From: an uncultured Bacilli bacterium
Lineage (GTDB): Bacteria; Bacillota_I; Bacilli_A; RF39; UBA660
Assembly (NCBI GenBank): GCA_934098385.1
Contig: CAKOOJ010000010.1
Location: 1-27,020 of the forward strand
Reading direction: 5' to 3'
DNA length: 27,020 nt
This document shows, one piece after another, positions 6,408-14,333 of the stretch (position 1 is the stretch's first letter; every line of letters begins with the position of its first letter). The notes beneath the pieces were generated by a model. That model saw only the letters and a program-made list of their open reading frames with translations, did no database searches and was not told the DNA's origin. Both the position numbers and the translations under genes were made by a program.

Positions 6408-7082
6408 ATGAAATATGTTTTAATAACTGGTGGAAGTCAAGGACTAGGTAAAAGTCTTGTAGATGTTTTTGCTAGCAATCAATATAATGTTATTATTGGT
6501 TATTTAAGTAATAAAGATAAGGCTTTAAAATTATGTGAAGAAATTAATAGTAAATACAATGTAAATTGTGTTGCAAAGAAAATTGATATTACTTGTAAAG
6601 ATGATGTAAAAAATATGTTTAATGAATTTGATATAGATATTTTAATAAATAATGCTAGTTTATCTATGGATAATTATATTGAAGATAAGAGTTTCGATGA
6701 ATTTATGAAAGTTGTTGAAGTTAATTTAGGTGGTACTTATATGGTGTGTAAGTATGCAAAAGATGTAAAAACTATTATTAATATTAGTAGTAAAGATGGT
6801 ATAGATACTTATAATCCTATTAGTTTAGATTATTCAAGTAGTAAAGCAGGTATTATTAATTTATCTCGTAATTTAAGTTTATATTATAAAGATAAAAAAA
6901 TTATTTGTGTTTGTCCTAGTTGGATTAATACAGAAAGTGTAATGAATATGAATCCTAATTATTTGGATAATGAGATGAAGAGAATTGGACAGAATGAGTT
7001 GTTGGATAAAGATTATGTTGCTAAGAAGATTTTTGATATAGCAACTGGTGATGTAGAAAGTGGAAGTGTTATAGAAATATGA
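6408..7082 (+). CDS. Short-chain dehydrogenase/reductase (FabG-like)
   Basis: 224 residues. NAD(P) binding motif TGGSQGLG at 7-14, DITCKDD after beta-3, NNAS at 81-84, VEVN with Asn106, catalytic Ser near NISSKD (127-128), Tyr142 and Lys146 in YSSSKAG, then a CPSWINTE loop in the place of the usual PGxxxT. Its length is just under typical FabG (about 245), with shorter helices near the C-terminus. The substrate cannot be read from sequence; 3-oxoacyl-ACP reduction is possible, but no fatty-acid genes are nearby. Its stop overlaps the start of the next gene (ATGA at 7079-7082), so it is co-translated with the PLP enzyme. Confidence 0.85.
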   Translation: MKYVLITGGSQGLGKSLVDVFASNQYNVIIGYLSNKDKALKLCEEINSKYNVNCVAKKIDITCKDDVKNMFNEFDIDILINNASLSMDNYIEDKSFDEFMKVVEVNLGGTYMVCKYAKDVKTIINISSKDGIDTYNPISLDYSSSKAGIINLSRNLSLYYKDKKIICVCPSWINTESVMNMNPNYLDNEMKRIGQNELLDKDYVAKKIFDIATGDVESGSVIEI

Positions 7083-8314
7083 ATAAAGAAGATATAATTA
7101 AGTTAGTAAATGAATGTGAAAATGAATTAAAAAGTGAATTTGATAAAGTAGATAAAGTTTGTGAAGAAAATACTTTTAAAGTGATGGATGCTTTTAGAAA
7201 TAATAATGTTAGTGAAGTTCATTTTAATAGTACTACTGGGTATGGATATGGTGATATAGGACGTGATGTTGTTGAAAAAGTATATAGTGATATATTTCAT
7301 ACAGAAGATAGTTTAGTTAGAAATCAATTTATTAGTGCATCTCATGCTTTGTGTGTATGTTTATTTGGATTATTAAGACCTGGAGATGTTATGTTATCTA
7401 TTAGTGGTACTCCATATGATACTTTACATGAAGTAATAGGTATAAAAGAGAATGATAGTAGTTTAATTAGTTTTGGTGTTAAATATGAAGAAATTGATTT
7501 AGTTAATGATGATTTTGATTATGATAAGATAGATTATGCTTTAAAAAATAAAAAGTATAAATTAGTACATATACAAAGAAGTAAAGGTTATAGTACTAGA
7601 AAGAGTTTAGTTATTGATAAGGTTAGAAAAGTTATAGAATTAATAAGAAGCATTGATAAAGATGTAATAATTATGGTTGATAATTGTTATTGTGAATTAG
7701 TTAGTAATTTAGAACCTAGTGATGTTGGTGCTGATGTAGTGGTTGGTTCTTTAATAAAAAATTTGGGTGCTGGAATTTGTAATAATGGTGCTTATATTGT
7801 TGGAAAGAAAAAATACATTGAATTATGTGCTGAAAGATTAACTTTGCCAGGAGAGGGAATTGATGTTGGACCTAGTTTAGGTGCTAATAAAGATTTTTTG
7901 AAAGGATTATTTTTTGCGCCTAGTGTAGTTAGAAGTAGTTTAAAGGTTTCAATATTAACTAGTATGGTATTAAAAAGATTAGGATATAATGTAGAACCTA
8001 AATATAATGAAGAAAGAGCAGATATAGTAGAAAATGTAATATTTAATGATAAGGATAAATTAATAAAATATGTACAAGGAATACAAAGTGGTAGTGCAAT
8101 TGATTCAAATGTTTTACCAATTCCAGTTAAAACACCTGGCTATGATGATGAAGTTATTATGGCTAGTGGTGCATTTACACAAGGTTCAAGTATAGAAATG
8201 AGTTGTGATGGTCCTATTAGAAGTCCTTTTATTGCTTATCAACAAGGTGGATTAACTTATGAAACTGGAAAGTATACTTTAATATGTGCTATAGATTATT
8301 TATTGAATAAGTAG
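7079..8314 (+). CDS. PLP-dependent enzyme of the methionine gamma-lyase / 'aluminium resistance protein' family (YnbB-like)
   Basis: 411 residues, close to family length. Recognisable blocks: STTGYGYGDIGRDV near the N-terminus, QFISASHALCVCLFGLLRPGD (the PLP-phosphate region), HIQRSKGYSTR, VDNCYCELVS with the Asp that contacts the PLP ring nitrogen, and GSLIKNLGAG with the Schiff-base lysine. LPGEGIDVGPSLGA and the C-terminal SGAFTQGSSIEMSCDGP also match. This family (Met_gamma_lyase, PF06838) is common in Bacillota, often near glnR, and its true substrate is poorly defined. It overlaps the dehydrogenase gene by four bases. Confidence 0.9.
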   Translation: MNKEDIIKLVNECENELKSEFDKVDKVCEENTFKVMDAFRNNNVSEVHFNSTTGYGYGDIGRDVVEKVYSDIFHTEDSLVRNQFISASHALCVCLFGLLRPGDVMLSISGTPYDTLHEVIGIKENDSSLISFGVKYEEIDLVNDDFDYDKIDYALKNKKYKLVHIQRSKGYSTRKSLVIDKVRKVIELIRSIDKDVIIMVDNCYCELVSNLEPSDVGADVVVGSLIKNLGAGICNNGAYIVGKKKYIELCAERLTLPGEGIDVGPSLGANKDFLKGLFFAPSVVRSSLKVSILTSMVLKRLGYNVEPKYNEERADIVENVIFNDKDKLIKYVQGIQSGSAIDSNVLPIPVKTPGYDDEVIMASGAFTQGSSIEMSCDGPIRSPFIAYQQGGLTYETGKYTLICAIDYLLNK

Positions 8315-8343
8315 TTTTGTTGTCGAAAAAAATAGAAAAAAAG

Positions 8344-8376
8344 AAAGTTTTTCGAGTGTAAACCGAAAAACTTTTT
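8344..8376 (+). terminator. Intrinsic terminator after the PLP enzyme
   Basis: An 11-bp perfect stem, AAAGTTTTTCG/CGAAAAACTTT, closed by TTTTT, 30 bp after the stop codon. A run of A upstream makes it possibly bidirectional. Confidence 0.88.
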
Positions 8377-8426
8377 AATATTAATAATATATTATATAAA
8401 AAATATAAGTTATGATGTGAAAATGC

Positions 8427-8455
8427 TTGCATAAATGATGATTTATGTGTATAAT
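8427..8455 (+). promoter_or_regulatory. Sigma-A promoter of rpsO
   Basis: TTGCAT (8427-8432), a 17-bp spacer and a perfect TATAAT (8450-8455). The start near 8462 leaves an 80-nt leader. Confidence 0.8.
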
Positions 8456-8474
8456 ATCAAATGTAAAAGTTATT

Positions 8475-8509
8475 TCATGGATTTAATTTACTCCGAATTA
8501 CATCTATGA
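8475..8509 (+). promoter_or_regulatory. rpsO leader hairpin (S15 autoregulatory leader)
   Basis: TCATGGAT (8475-8482) pairs with ATCTATGA (8502-8509), including one G-U pair, and TAATT (8484-8488) pairs with AATTA (8496-8500), around loop TACTCCG. An internal 1x1 mismatch separates the two helices. S15 binds its own leader in many bacteria, and a leader of this size and place in Bacillota fits that role. Binding by S15 is inferred. Confidence 0.6.
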
Positions 8510-8543
8510 TATGACGGTTAATAGAAAAATGGAGGTTAATTTT

Positions 8544-8813
8544 ATGGCAGTTACAAAAGAAAGAAAAGCTGAATTAGTTAAAAAATTTGGTAAAGATGAA
8601 AAAGATACTGGTTCAAGTAAAGTTCAAATAGCTATATTAACAGATGAAATTAATGATTTAACTGAACATTTAAAAGTTCATAAACATGATTATCATTCTA
8701 AACGTGGATTATTAATGAAAGTTGGTAAGAGACGTAGTTTATTAGACTATTTAAAAAGAACTGATGTAGTTAGTTATAGAGAACTAATTAAAGAATTAAA
8801 TATAAGAAAGTAG
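8544..8813 (+). CDS. rpsO: 30S ribosomal protein S15
   Basis: 89 residues, exactly the usual length when started at ATG 8544 behind TGGAGGTTAAT. An ATG at 8511 in the same frame would add 11 residues but lies in the leader and has no ribosome site. It begins MAVTKERKAELVKKFGKDEKDTGSS, then QIAILTDEINDLTEHLKVHKHDYHSKRGLL, then the 16S-rRNA-binding DYHS/RRSLLDYLK helices. It stands just upstream of pnp, as in many bacteria, with one extra gene between them here. Confidence 0.97.
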   Translation: MAVTKERKAELVKKFGKDEKDTGSSKVQIAILTDEINDLTEHLKVHKHDYHSKRGLLMKVGKRRSLLDYLKRTDVVSYRELIKELNIRK

Positions 8814-8837
8814 GCACATTATTTTTTGTGTCTTTTT
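8813..8837 (+). terminator. Intrinsic terminator of rpsO
   Basis: GGCACA/TGTGTC (one G-T pair) with an AT loop, followed by TTTTT. It starts at the last base of the rpsO stop codon. Confidence 0.8.
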
Positions 8838-8860
8838 ATTTTTTATATTAGGAGGTTAAT

Positions 8861-9484
8861 ATGAATTTTAATACTTTTATTAAATCAGATAAAATATTTG
8901 TAGTTTTTTTATATAGTGATTATAAAGAACATTTAATATATTTAAATGACGATAAATTTTATGATATTATAAATGAACGAGAAATAAATGTAAATGATAT
9001 TGATAGAAATAGTGTTAGAAAATACTCTTTTAATCAAATTAATTATGATAATTTAGAAAATTGCAATTTAATTGATTTTGAAAGTGTTGCTCGTTATGTA
9101 CGTGAAAATGTAGATATAAAACTTCCTGTGTTTAAAACTAGAAATAATTTTATTAAAAATTATATTCATGATAGAAATCAGTTAATTGATTTAAAAAATT
9201 ATCGTTTTATGGTAAAAAAATATAAAATGTTTGTTGAACGCATAGGACGTTTAAATCACTATAAGGAATTGACATATTCAATGGGATTATATTTAAAGAT
9301 TTCAGAAAAATATTATTATGATATGTTTAGCCAGGAATTATTAAGAAATGAAAAAGATACGTTGGCAGGTTATGATTATTATTATTTAATAAAAGAGAAT
9401 TGTGATATTAGACAATATTTTTGTGGAAATGTTGTACGAAAAAGTGAATTAATTAATGAAGCATATAAATTGATAAAAAAATAA
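8861..9484 (+). CDS. Hypothetical protein between rpsO and pnp
   Basis: 207 residues, soluble, rich in Tyr, Asn and Lys. I do not recognise a family. An N-terminal part (1-75) looks like alternating strands (KIFVVFLYSDYKEHLIYLND). From about residue 95 it is mostly helical and basic (VRENVDIKLPVFKTRNNFIKN, then RNQLIDLKNYRFMVKKYKMFVERIGRLNHYKELTYSMG). No signal peptide, membrane span or cysteine cluster is visible. GGAGG lies five bases before ATG 8861 and the gene ends 27 bp before pnp, so it is probably co-transcribed with pnp. Its placement in the rpsO-pnp gap suggests an RNA-related role, but this is only position. Confidence 0.75.
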   Translation: MNFNTFIKSDKIFVVFLYSDYKEHLIYLNDDKFYDIINEREINVNDIDRNSVRKYSFNQINYDNLENCNLIDFESVARYVRENVDIKLPVFKTRNNFIKNYIHDRNQLIDLKNYRFMVKKYKMFVERIGRLNHYKELTYSMGLYLKISEKYYYDMFSQELLRNEKDTLAGYDYYYLIKENCDIRQYFCGNVVRKSELINEAYKLIKK

Positions 9485-9511
9485 ATAGAAAATGTTTATA
9501 GGAGGTAGAGA

Positions 9512-11686
9512 ATGGATAAAAATGTTTTTGAATTAGATTTTATGGGGAGAAAATTGGTTGTAGAAAATGGAGAACTTGCTAAACAAAGTAATGGTGCTGT
9601 ATTAGTAAGATATGGAGATACTGTTGTTTTAACTGCTGCTGTTATGAGTAATAATGTTAGTACTGCTGATTTTTTTCCTTTAACAGTTGTATATAATGAA
9701 AAATTATATTCTGTAGGTAAGATACCTGGTGGATTTATTAAAAGAGAAGGTAGACCTAGTGAAAATGCTACTTTAGCAGCACGTTTAATAGATAGACCTA
9801 TTAGACCTATGTTTGATGAAAATTTTAGAAATGAAGTACAAGTTATTAATACTATTTTATCAGTAGATCCTGATAATAGTCCTGAAATGACTGCTTTATT
9901 TGGATCAAGTTTAGCACTTGGAATATCTAATATTCCTTTTGATGGACCTGTTGCTGGTGTTGTTGTTGGTAAGATTGGTAAGAAATTTATTATTAATCCA
10001 ACAAGTGAAGAGTTAGAACAAACTGAACTTACATTAACAGTCGCTGGTACTGAAACAGATATATGTATGATTGAAGCTGGATGTAAACAAGTAAGTGAAG
10101 AAGTTATGCTTGATGCTTTAGAATTTGGACAAAAAGCAATTAAAAAATTATGTCAATTCCAAAAGAAAATTATTAAGAAAATTGGAGTTAAGAAAACTGA
10201 AGTAGAACTTGCTAGTATTGATCCAGAACTTGATAAGGCTGTAAGAGAATTTAGTACTAATGATATGTTAGAGGCTATACAAATAAAAGATAAGTTAGAA
10301 AAATATGCTAGAATAGATGAAGTTAAAGAAGAGGCAATTAATCATTTTAATGAAATTTATGCTGATAGTGAAGAATTAGAAAGTATTTTAAAAACAGTTA
10401 AAAAGATTGTTGATATGATTGAAGGAGAAGAAGTTAGAAAATTAATAACTGAAGATAAGATTAGACCTGATGGACGTAAGATGGATGAAATTAGACCGCT
10501 TAGTGCTAGAATTGATTTACTTCCTCGTACTCATGGTTCTGCTTTATTTACAAGAGGTCAAACTCAAGCTTTATCAACAACTACTTTAGGTGCTATCGGA
10601 GAACATCAAATTTTAGATGGACTTGGAATTGAAGATACTAAGAGATTTATGCTTCATTATAATTTCCCTGCATTTAGTGTTGGTGAAACTGGTAGATATG
10701 GTAGTCCTGGAAGACGTGAAATTGGTCATGGTGCTTTAGGTGAAAGAGCATTATTACAAGTTATTCCTAGTGAAGAAGAGTTTCCTTATACTATTCGTGT
10801 AGTTAGTGAAATTTTAGAAAGTAATGGAAGTTCTAGTCAAGCAAGTATATGTGCTGGATGTTTATCTTTAATGGCTGCAGGTGTTCCTATTAAAGCACCA
10901 GTTGCTGGTATTGCTATGGGACTTATTACTAAAGGCGATAAGTATACAATACTTACAGATATTCAAGGATTAGAAGATCATATGGGTGATATGGATTTTA
11001 AAGTTGCTGGTACTAGAGATGGTATTTGTGCTTTACAAATGGATATTAAAATTAAAGGTGTAACACGTGAAATATTAAAAGAAGCTTTAGCTCAAGCTAA
11101 AAAAGCTAGAATGGAAATTCTTGATTTGATGGGAACAGTTATTAGTGAACCTAGAAAAGAATTAAGTCCTTATGCTCCTAAGATTGCAACATTTAATATA
11201 GACCCTGAAAAGATTAAAGATGTTATTGGCCGTGGTGGGGAAATGATTACTAAGATTATACTTGATGCAAGTAATGTTAAAACTGTTAATGATAAAGATG
11301 CTGTTAAAGTTGACTTAGAAGATGATGGTAGAGTAATTATATATCATACAGACCAAAATGTAATTAATAAAACTGCAGAAATGATAAAAAATATTGTTAG
11401 AGAAGTAGAAGATGGTAAAACATATACTGGAAAAGTCGTTAAAGTTGAGGACTTTGGTTGTTTTGTAGAATTATGGCCAGGATGTGAAGGATTAGTACAT
11501 GTATCACAACTTGCCCACGAAAGAGTTGAAAAAACTAGTGATGTTGTTAAAGTTGGAGATGAAATCATTGTTAAATCTTTAGGATATGATAATCGTGGAA
11601 GATTAAATTTAAGTCGTAAGGATGCTTTACCAAAACCTAAGAAAAAGGAAGAAAAAGGCAAAGATAAAAAGAAAAAAGATGAATAG
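9512..11686 (+). CDS. pnp: Polyribonucleotide nucleotidyltransferase (PNPase)
   Basis: 724 residues, a normal full length. PNPase degrades RNA 3' to 5' using phosphate as a trimer. Domains in order: RNase PH-like 1 (about 10-140, with REGRPSENATLAARLIDRPIRPMF), an all-helical linker, RNase PH-like 2 (about 310-540, with TRGQTQALSTTTLGA, the GSPGRREIGHGALGERAL block and the active-site DIQGLEDHMGDMDFKVAGT), KH domain (PEKIKDVIGRGGEMI) and S1 domain (GKVVKVEDFGCFVELWPGCEG). The tail is Lys/Asp/Glu-rich (KPKKKEEKGKDKKKKDE). GGAGG is nine bases upstream of ATG 9512. Confidence 0.99.
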   Translation: MDKNVFELDFMGRKLVVENGELAKQSNGAVLVRYGDTVVLTAAVMSNNVSTADFFPLTVVYNEKLYSVGKIPGGFIKREGRPSENATLAARLIDRPIRPMFDENFRNEVQVINTILSVDPDNSPEMTALFGSSLALGISNIPFDGPVAGVVVGKIGKKFIINPTSEELEQTELTLTVAGTETDICMIEAGCKQVSEEVMLDALEFGQKAIKKLCQFQKKIIKKIGVKKTEVELASIDPELDKAVREFSTNDMLEAIQIKDKLEKYARIDEVKEEAINHFNEIYADSEELESILKTVKKIVDMIEGEEVRKLITEDKIRPDGRKMDEIRPLSARIDLLPRTHGSALFTRGQTQALSTTTLGAIGEHQILDGLGIEDTKRFMLHYNFPAFSVGETGRYGSPGRREIGHGALGERALLQVIPSEEEFPYTIRVVSEILESNGSSSQASICAGCLSLMAAGVPIKAPVAGIAMGLITKGDKYTILTDIQGLEDHMGDMDFKVAGTRDGICALQMDIKIKGVTREILKEALAQAKKARMEILDLMGTVISEPRKELSPYAPKIATFNIDPEKIKDVIGRGGEMITKIILDASNVKTVNDKDAVKVDLEDDGRVIIYHTDQNVINKTAEMIKNIVREVEDGKTYTGKVVKVEDFGCFVELWPGCEGLVHVSQLAHERVEKTSDVVKVGDEIIVKSLGYDNRGRLNLSRKDALPKPKKKEEKGKDKKKKDE

Positions 11687-11918
11687 AGAAATAAAAATTG
11701 GAGAAGTTTATAAACATTTTAAAGGTCATATAGTTCGAATAGTTTGTGTTGCTAAAAATACAGAAACCATGGAAGAAGAAGTAGTTTATTACCATATTAA
11801 AAATAAAGAATATTGGGTAAGACCTCTTAATATGTTTAACTCTTTAGTAGATAAAGATAAATATCCAGATGTTAAACAAGTTTATAGATTTGAAAAAATA
11901 GAGTCTGATAGTGAATAG
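11679..11918 (+). CDS. DUF1653 family protein
   Basis: 79 residues from ATG 11679, which overlaps the pnp stop by eight bases; longer in-frame starts inside pnp are unnecessary. It has the compact DUF1653 pattern: GEVYKHFKGHIVRIVCVAKN with Glu-Thr after it, VVYYHI, then YWVRPLNMFNSLV and a final YRF. The family is widespread and of unknown function. It is probably translated from the pnp message. The gene end forms the left arm of the terminator. Confidence 0.85.
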   Translation: MNREIKIGEVYKHFKGHIVRIVCVAKNTETMEEEVVYYHIKNKEYWVRPLNMFNSLVDKDKYPDVKQVYRFEKIESDSE

Positions 11919-11932
11919 TTATCAGACTTTTT
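11902..11932 (+). terminator. Intrinsic terminator of pnp-DUF1653
   Basis: AGTCTGATA/TATCAGACT, nine perfect base pairs, then TTTTT. The left arm is within the last codons of the DUF1653 gene. Confidence 0.92.
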
Positions 11933-11945
11933 AATATAATTTAAT

Positions 11946-12548
11946 ATGAATAATTTTGTAATAAATATAATGAATAAATATGGATATTTAGGAATACTTT
12001 TTTTGATAACAATAGAAAATATATTTCCCCCTATACCTAGTGAGGTTATACTTACTTTAGGTGGATTTATGACTAGTAAATATGGAATTAATATGTCTTT
12101 ATTTGGTGTTATAATGTATTCTACTTTTGGTAGTATGTTAGGTGCTATAATACTTTATTATGTTGGTTATATTTTTAATAAAGATAGACTTTTAAAAATA
12201 GTTAGAAGTAAAGTAGGTAGAATACTTTGTTTAAAAGAAAGTGATATTGTAAAAAGTGATAGTAGTTTTAATAAAAATGGTGATTTAACAGTATTATATT
12301 GTCGTTTTATACCTATTGTTAGAAGTTTAATAAGTATACCAGCTGGTGTTAATAAAATGAAATTTAGTATATTTTTATTATATACTTTTATAGGTTCTTT
12401 AATATGGAATACGGTATTGGTTAGTTTAGGTAAATTAGTTGGAGAAAATTATATGATAGTAGTAGGAGTGTTTAGCAAATACAGTAAAGTTATATTAATA
12501 TTATTAATTTGTTTGATTGTGTATAAAATTATAAAGAAAATAAAATAG
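11946..12548 (+). CDS. DedA-family (VTT domain) membrane protein
   Basis: 200 residues with about five hydrophobic segments. The family pattern is clear: KYGYLGILFLITIENIFPPIPSE (re-entrant loop with the conserved E and PxPSE), GSMLGAIILYYVGY, then YCRFIPIVRSLISIPAGVNKM with the conserved R-F-x-P-x-x-R motif. DedA proteins are proposed to flip lipids such as undecaprenyl phosphate or phosphatidylethanolamine across the membrane; which lipid cannot be told here. The start lies only 14 bp past the preceding terminator and no clear ribosome site is seen. Weak leaderless-type initiation or a slightly later start is possible. Confidence 0.88.
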   Translation: MNNFVINIMNKYGYLGILFLITIENIFPPIPSEVILTLGGFMTSKYGINMSLFGVIMYSTFGSMLGAIILYYVGYIFNKDRLLKIVRSKVGRILCLKESDIVKSDSSFNKNGDLTVLYCRFIPIVRSLISIPAGVNKMKFSIFLLYTFIGSLIWNTVLVSLGKLVGENYMIVVGVFSKYSKVILILLICLIVYKIIKKIK

Positions 12549-12630
12549 ATAAAATTTAACGATGAAAGATAATAAAAATTATATATTTGTGTAAAAGAAT
12601 ATAAAAAAGTGAAGAATAATTTAAAATTAC

Positions 12631-12659
12631 TTTAATTTAATAAAAATATAGTATATAAT
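12631..12659 (+). promoter_or_regulatory. Promoter of the cysteine desulfurase gene
   Basis: TTTAAT (12631-12636), a 17-bp spacer and a perfect TATAAT (12654-12659), 20 bp before the start codon. Confidence 0.6.
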
Positions 12660-12679
12660 TGATAATAGGTGATAGGGAA

Positions 12680-13804
12680 ATGATATATTTAGATTATTCT
12701 GCAACGACACCAGTATTACCTGAAGTGTTAGATAGTTATAATAAAGTTACTAATGAGTATTTTGGTAATCCTAATAGTTTACATAATTTAGGATTAAAAT
12801 CTAGAGAATTATTAAATAGTGCTACTAGACAAGTTAGTGAACTTTTAAATATAGATGTTAGTGAATTTAGTTTTACAAGTGGTGCAACAGAAAGTAATAA
12901 TTTAGCTGTTATAGGGGCTTGTTTAGCAAATAAAGATAAGGGAAATCATATAATTGTTTCTAAGTTAGAGCATCCTAGTATATATAAAATTGTTGATTAT
13001 TTAGTTAGTATAGGTTTTAAAGTTAGTTATGTTAATAATACTGTTGAAGGTGTTATTGATTTTGAGGATTTAAAAAGAAAGATGAATGAAGATACTATAT
13101 TAGTTAGTATATGTGCTGTTAATAGTGAGACTGGTATTAGACAACCTTTAAGAACTATAAAACAAGTTATTAATAAATATAATAAGAATATATTATTACA
13201 TTCTGATATAACACAAGCGTTAGGTAAGGTAAGTATTAATTTTAATGATTTTGATTTAGCGAGTGCTAGTGGTCATAAAATATATGCTCCTAAAGGAATA
13301 GGTTTGTTTTATAAAAAGAAAAATGTTAAATGTCAAAAGTTATTACATGGTACGGATGAATCTTATCATCCTGGTACTCCAGCACTTCCATTAATAGTTT
13401 CATTTAGTAAAGCATTACGTATAAGTTTACATGAATTGGATAAAAAATTGGAAATAGTTAGTAAATGGAATGAAAAATTAGTTAAGAAATTAAGTACTTA
13501 TCCTAATATTAAAATTAATCAAAGTAAATATTCGATTCCTCATATTTTAAATATAAGTTTAATGGATATTAAACCAGAAACTTTTATACATGCTATGGAA
13601 AGACATGAAATATATATATCTAGTAATACTGCGTGTAGTAGTGGTAAGTTATCTACTAGTGTAATGGCTTTGTATAATGATAGATTGAGGGCAGAAACTA
13701 CTATAAGAATAAGTTTATCTTGTATGACTAAATTAGAAGAAATAACTGTGTTTATTAATACTTTTAATGGTGTATATGAAAAGTTGCATAGTTTAAATGA
13801 ATAA
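12680..13804 (+). CDS. Cysteine desulfurase (NifS/IscS family)
   Basis: 374 residues from ATG 12680 (AGGTGATAGGG upstream); the TTG at 12659 falls in the -10 element and cannot be the start. The enzyme removes sulfur from cysteine as a persulfide for Fe-S clusters or tRNA thiolation. Visible: YLDYSATTP at 3-11, TSGATESNN, His98 in LEHPS, NSETG near 148-152, PLP lysine Lys200 in SGHK, active-site Cys319 in SSNTACSSGK. The short loop around the cysteine fits group I (IscS/NifS-like). No iscU, sufU, thiI or mnmA is adjacent, so the partner cannot be named from context. It ends in a bidirectional terminator. Confidence 0.93.
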   Translation: MIYLDYSATTPVLPEVLDSYNKVTNEYFGNPNSLHNLGLKSRELLNSATRQVSELLNIDVSEFSFTSGATESNNLAVIGACLANKDKGNHIIVSKLEHPSIYKIVDYLVSIGFKVSYVNNTVEGVIDFEDLKRKMNEDTILVSICAVNSETGIRQPLRTIKQVINKYNKNILLHSDITQALGKVSINFNDFDLASASGHKIYAPKGIGLFYKKKNVKCQKLLHGTDESYHPGTPALPLIVSFSKALRISLHELDKKLEIVSKWNEKLVKKLSTYPNIKINQSKYSIPHILNISLMDIKPETFIHAMERHEIYISSNTACSSGKLSTSVMALYNDRLRAETTIRISLSCMTKLEEITVFINTFNGVYEKLHSLNE

Positions 13805-13810
13805 AAAAAT

Positions 13811-13835
13811 ATCTACTATTTGTTAGTAGATTTTT
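13811..13835. terminator. Bidirectional terminator between convergent genes
   Basis: ATCTACTA/TAGTAGAT with T run on the right and A run on the left, so it can serve the desulfurase gene (rightward) and the hypothetical gene at 13834-14247 (leftward). Confidence 0.88.
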
Positions 13836-14247
13836 ATATGAATAAATTTTCATAATATTTAATATCAAATTCACTTTGAATTATACATAAATCATTTTTT
13901 ATTTTAAAAGTATGAAATATATTATTTGATTTTAATAAAAAGGGTAGAGATTTACCATTTTTAAAATTAATAATTATGCTTTCTATATTTTTTTCATTTT
14001 TAATTAAATTGAATGCATTTTCTTCTAGTTGTTTATTTGTTAAATTATATTCTATTGTTTTATTTTTTAATTTTATCATAAAGAAATTACTTATTAAAGA
14101 ATTAGTGTTGTTTTCTTTATATGGGATTTCATCACCGTTTGAATCAATATTAGATATATATAGTTTATCGAACATTTTATTATTGGCGATAATTGTCTTG
14201 TTGTTGTCTAAATTAATAATAATATTGTTTATTGATTCATTAGTCAT
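13834..14247 (-). CDS. Hypothetical protein, Asn/Ile-rich
   Basis: 137 residues from ATG 14247 with AGGTGATAAT directly upstream; an in-frame extension to 14358 would run through the terminator and promoter of this region and is rejected. The protein is soluble, rich in Asn, Lys and Ile, with an alternating hydrophobic pattern suggestive of a small beta sheet (NIIINLDNNKTIIANNK, then NFFMIKLKNKTIEYNL, then IESIIINFKNGKSLPFLLK). I recognise no family. It has its own promoter and shares a terminator with the convergent desulfurase gene. Confidence 0.7.
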   Translation of the reverse strand: MTNESINNIIINLDNNKTIIANNKMFDKLYISNIDSNGDEIPYKENNTNSLISNFFMIKLKNKTIEYNLTNKQLEENAFNLIKNEKNIESIIINFKNGKSLPFLLKSNNIFHTFKIKNDLCIIQSEFDIKYYENLFI

Positions 14248-14263
14248 ATTATCACCTAAATTA

Positions 14264-14293
14264 ATTATAGTACAAATTTTATATTTTTGTCTA
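14264..14293 (-). promoter_or_regulatory. Promoter of the 13834-14247 gene
   Basis: On the minus strand TAGACA (14293-14288), an 18-bp spacer and TATAAT (14269-14264), 17 bp before the start codon. Confidence 0.65.
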
Positions 14294-14294
14294 T

Positions 14295-14324
14295 TAAAAA
14301 AACACAATATTTTTAAATTATTGT
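14295..14324 (-). terminator. Terminator of the CapA-like gene
   Basis: On the minus strand ACAATA (14324-14319) pairs with TATTGT (14309-14304), followed by a U run. It lies 10 bp past the CapA stop. Confidence 0.65.
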
Positions 14325-14333
14325 ATTTATGTC

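Noticed and set aside
8511..8543. Eleven-residue N-terminal extension of S15
   Set aside because: No ribosome site at 8511 and the segment belongs to the leader; starting at 8544 gives the standard 89 residues.
11344..11661. 105-codon open frame on the minus strand
   Set aside because: Antisense to the KH/S1 end of pnp; no initiation signals.
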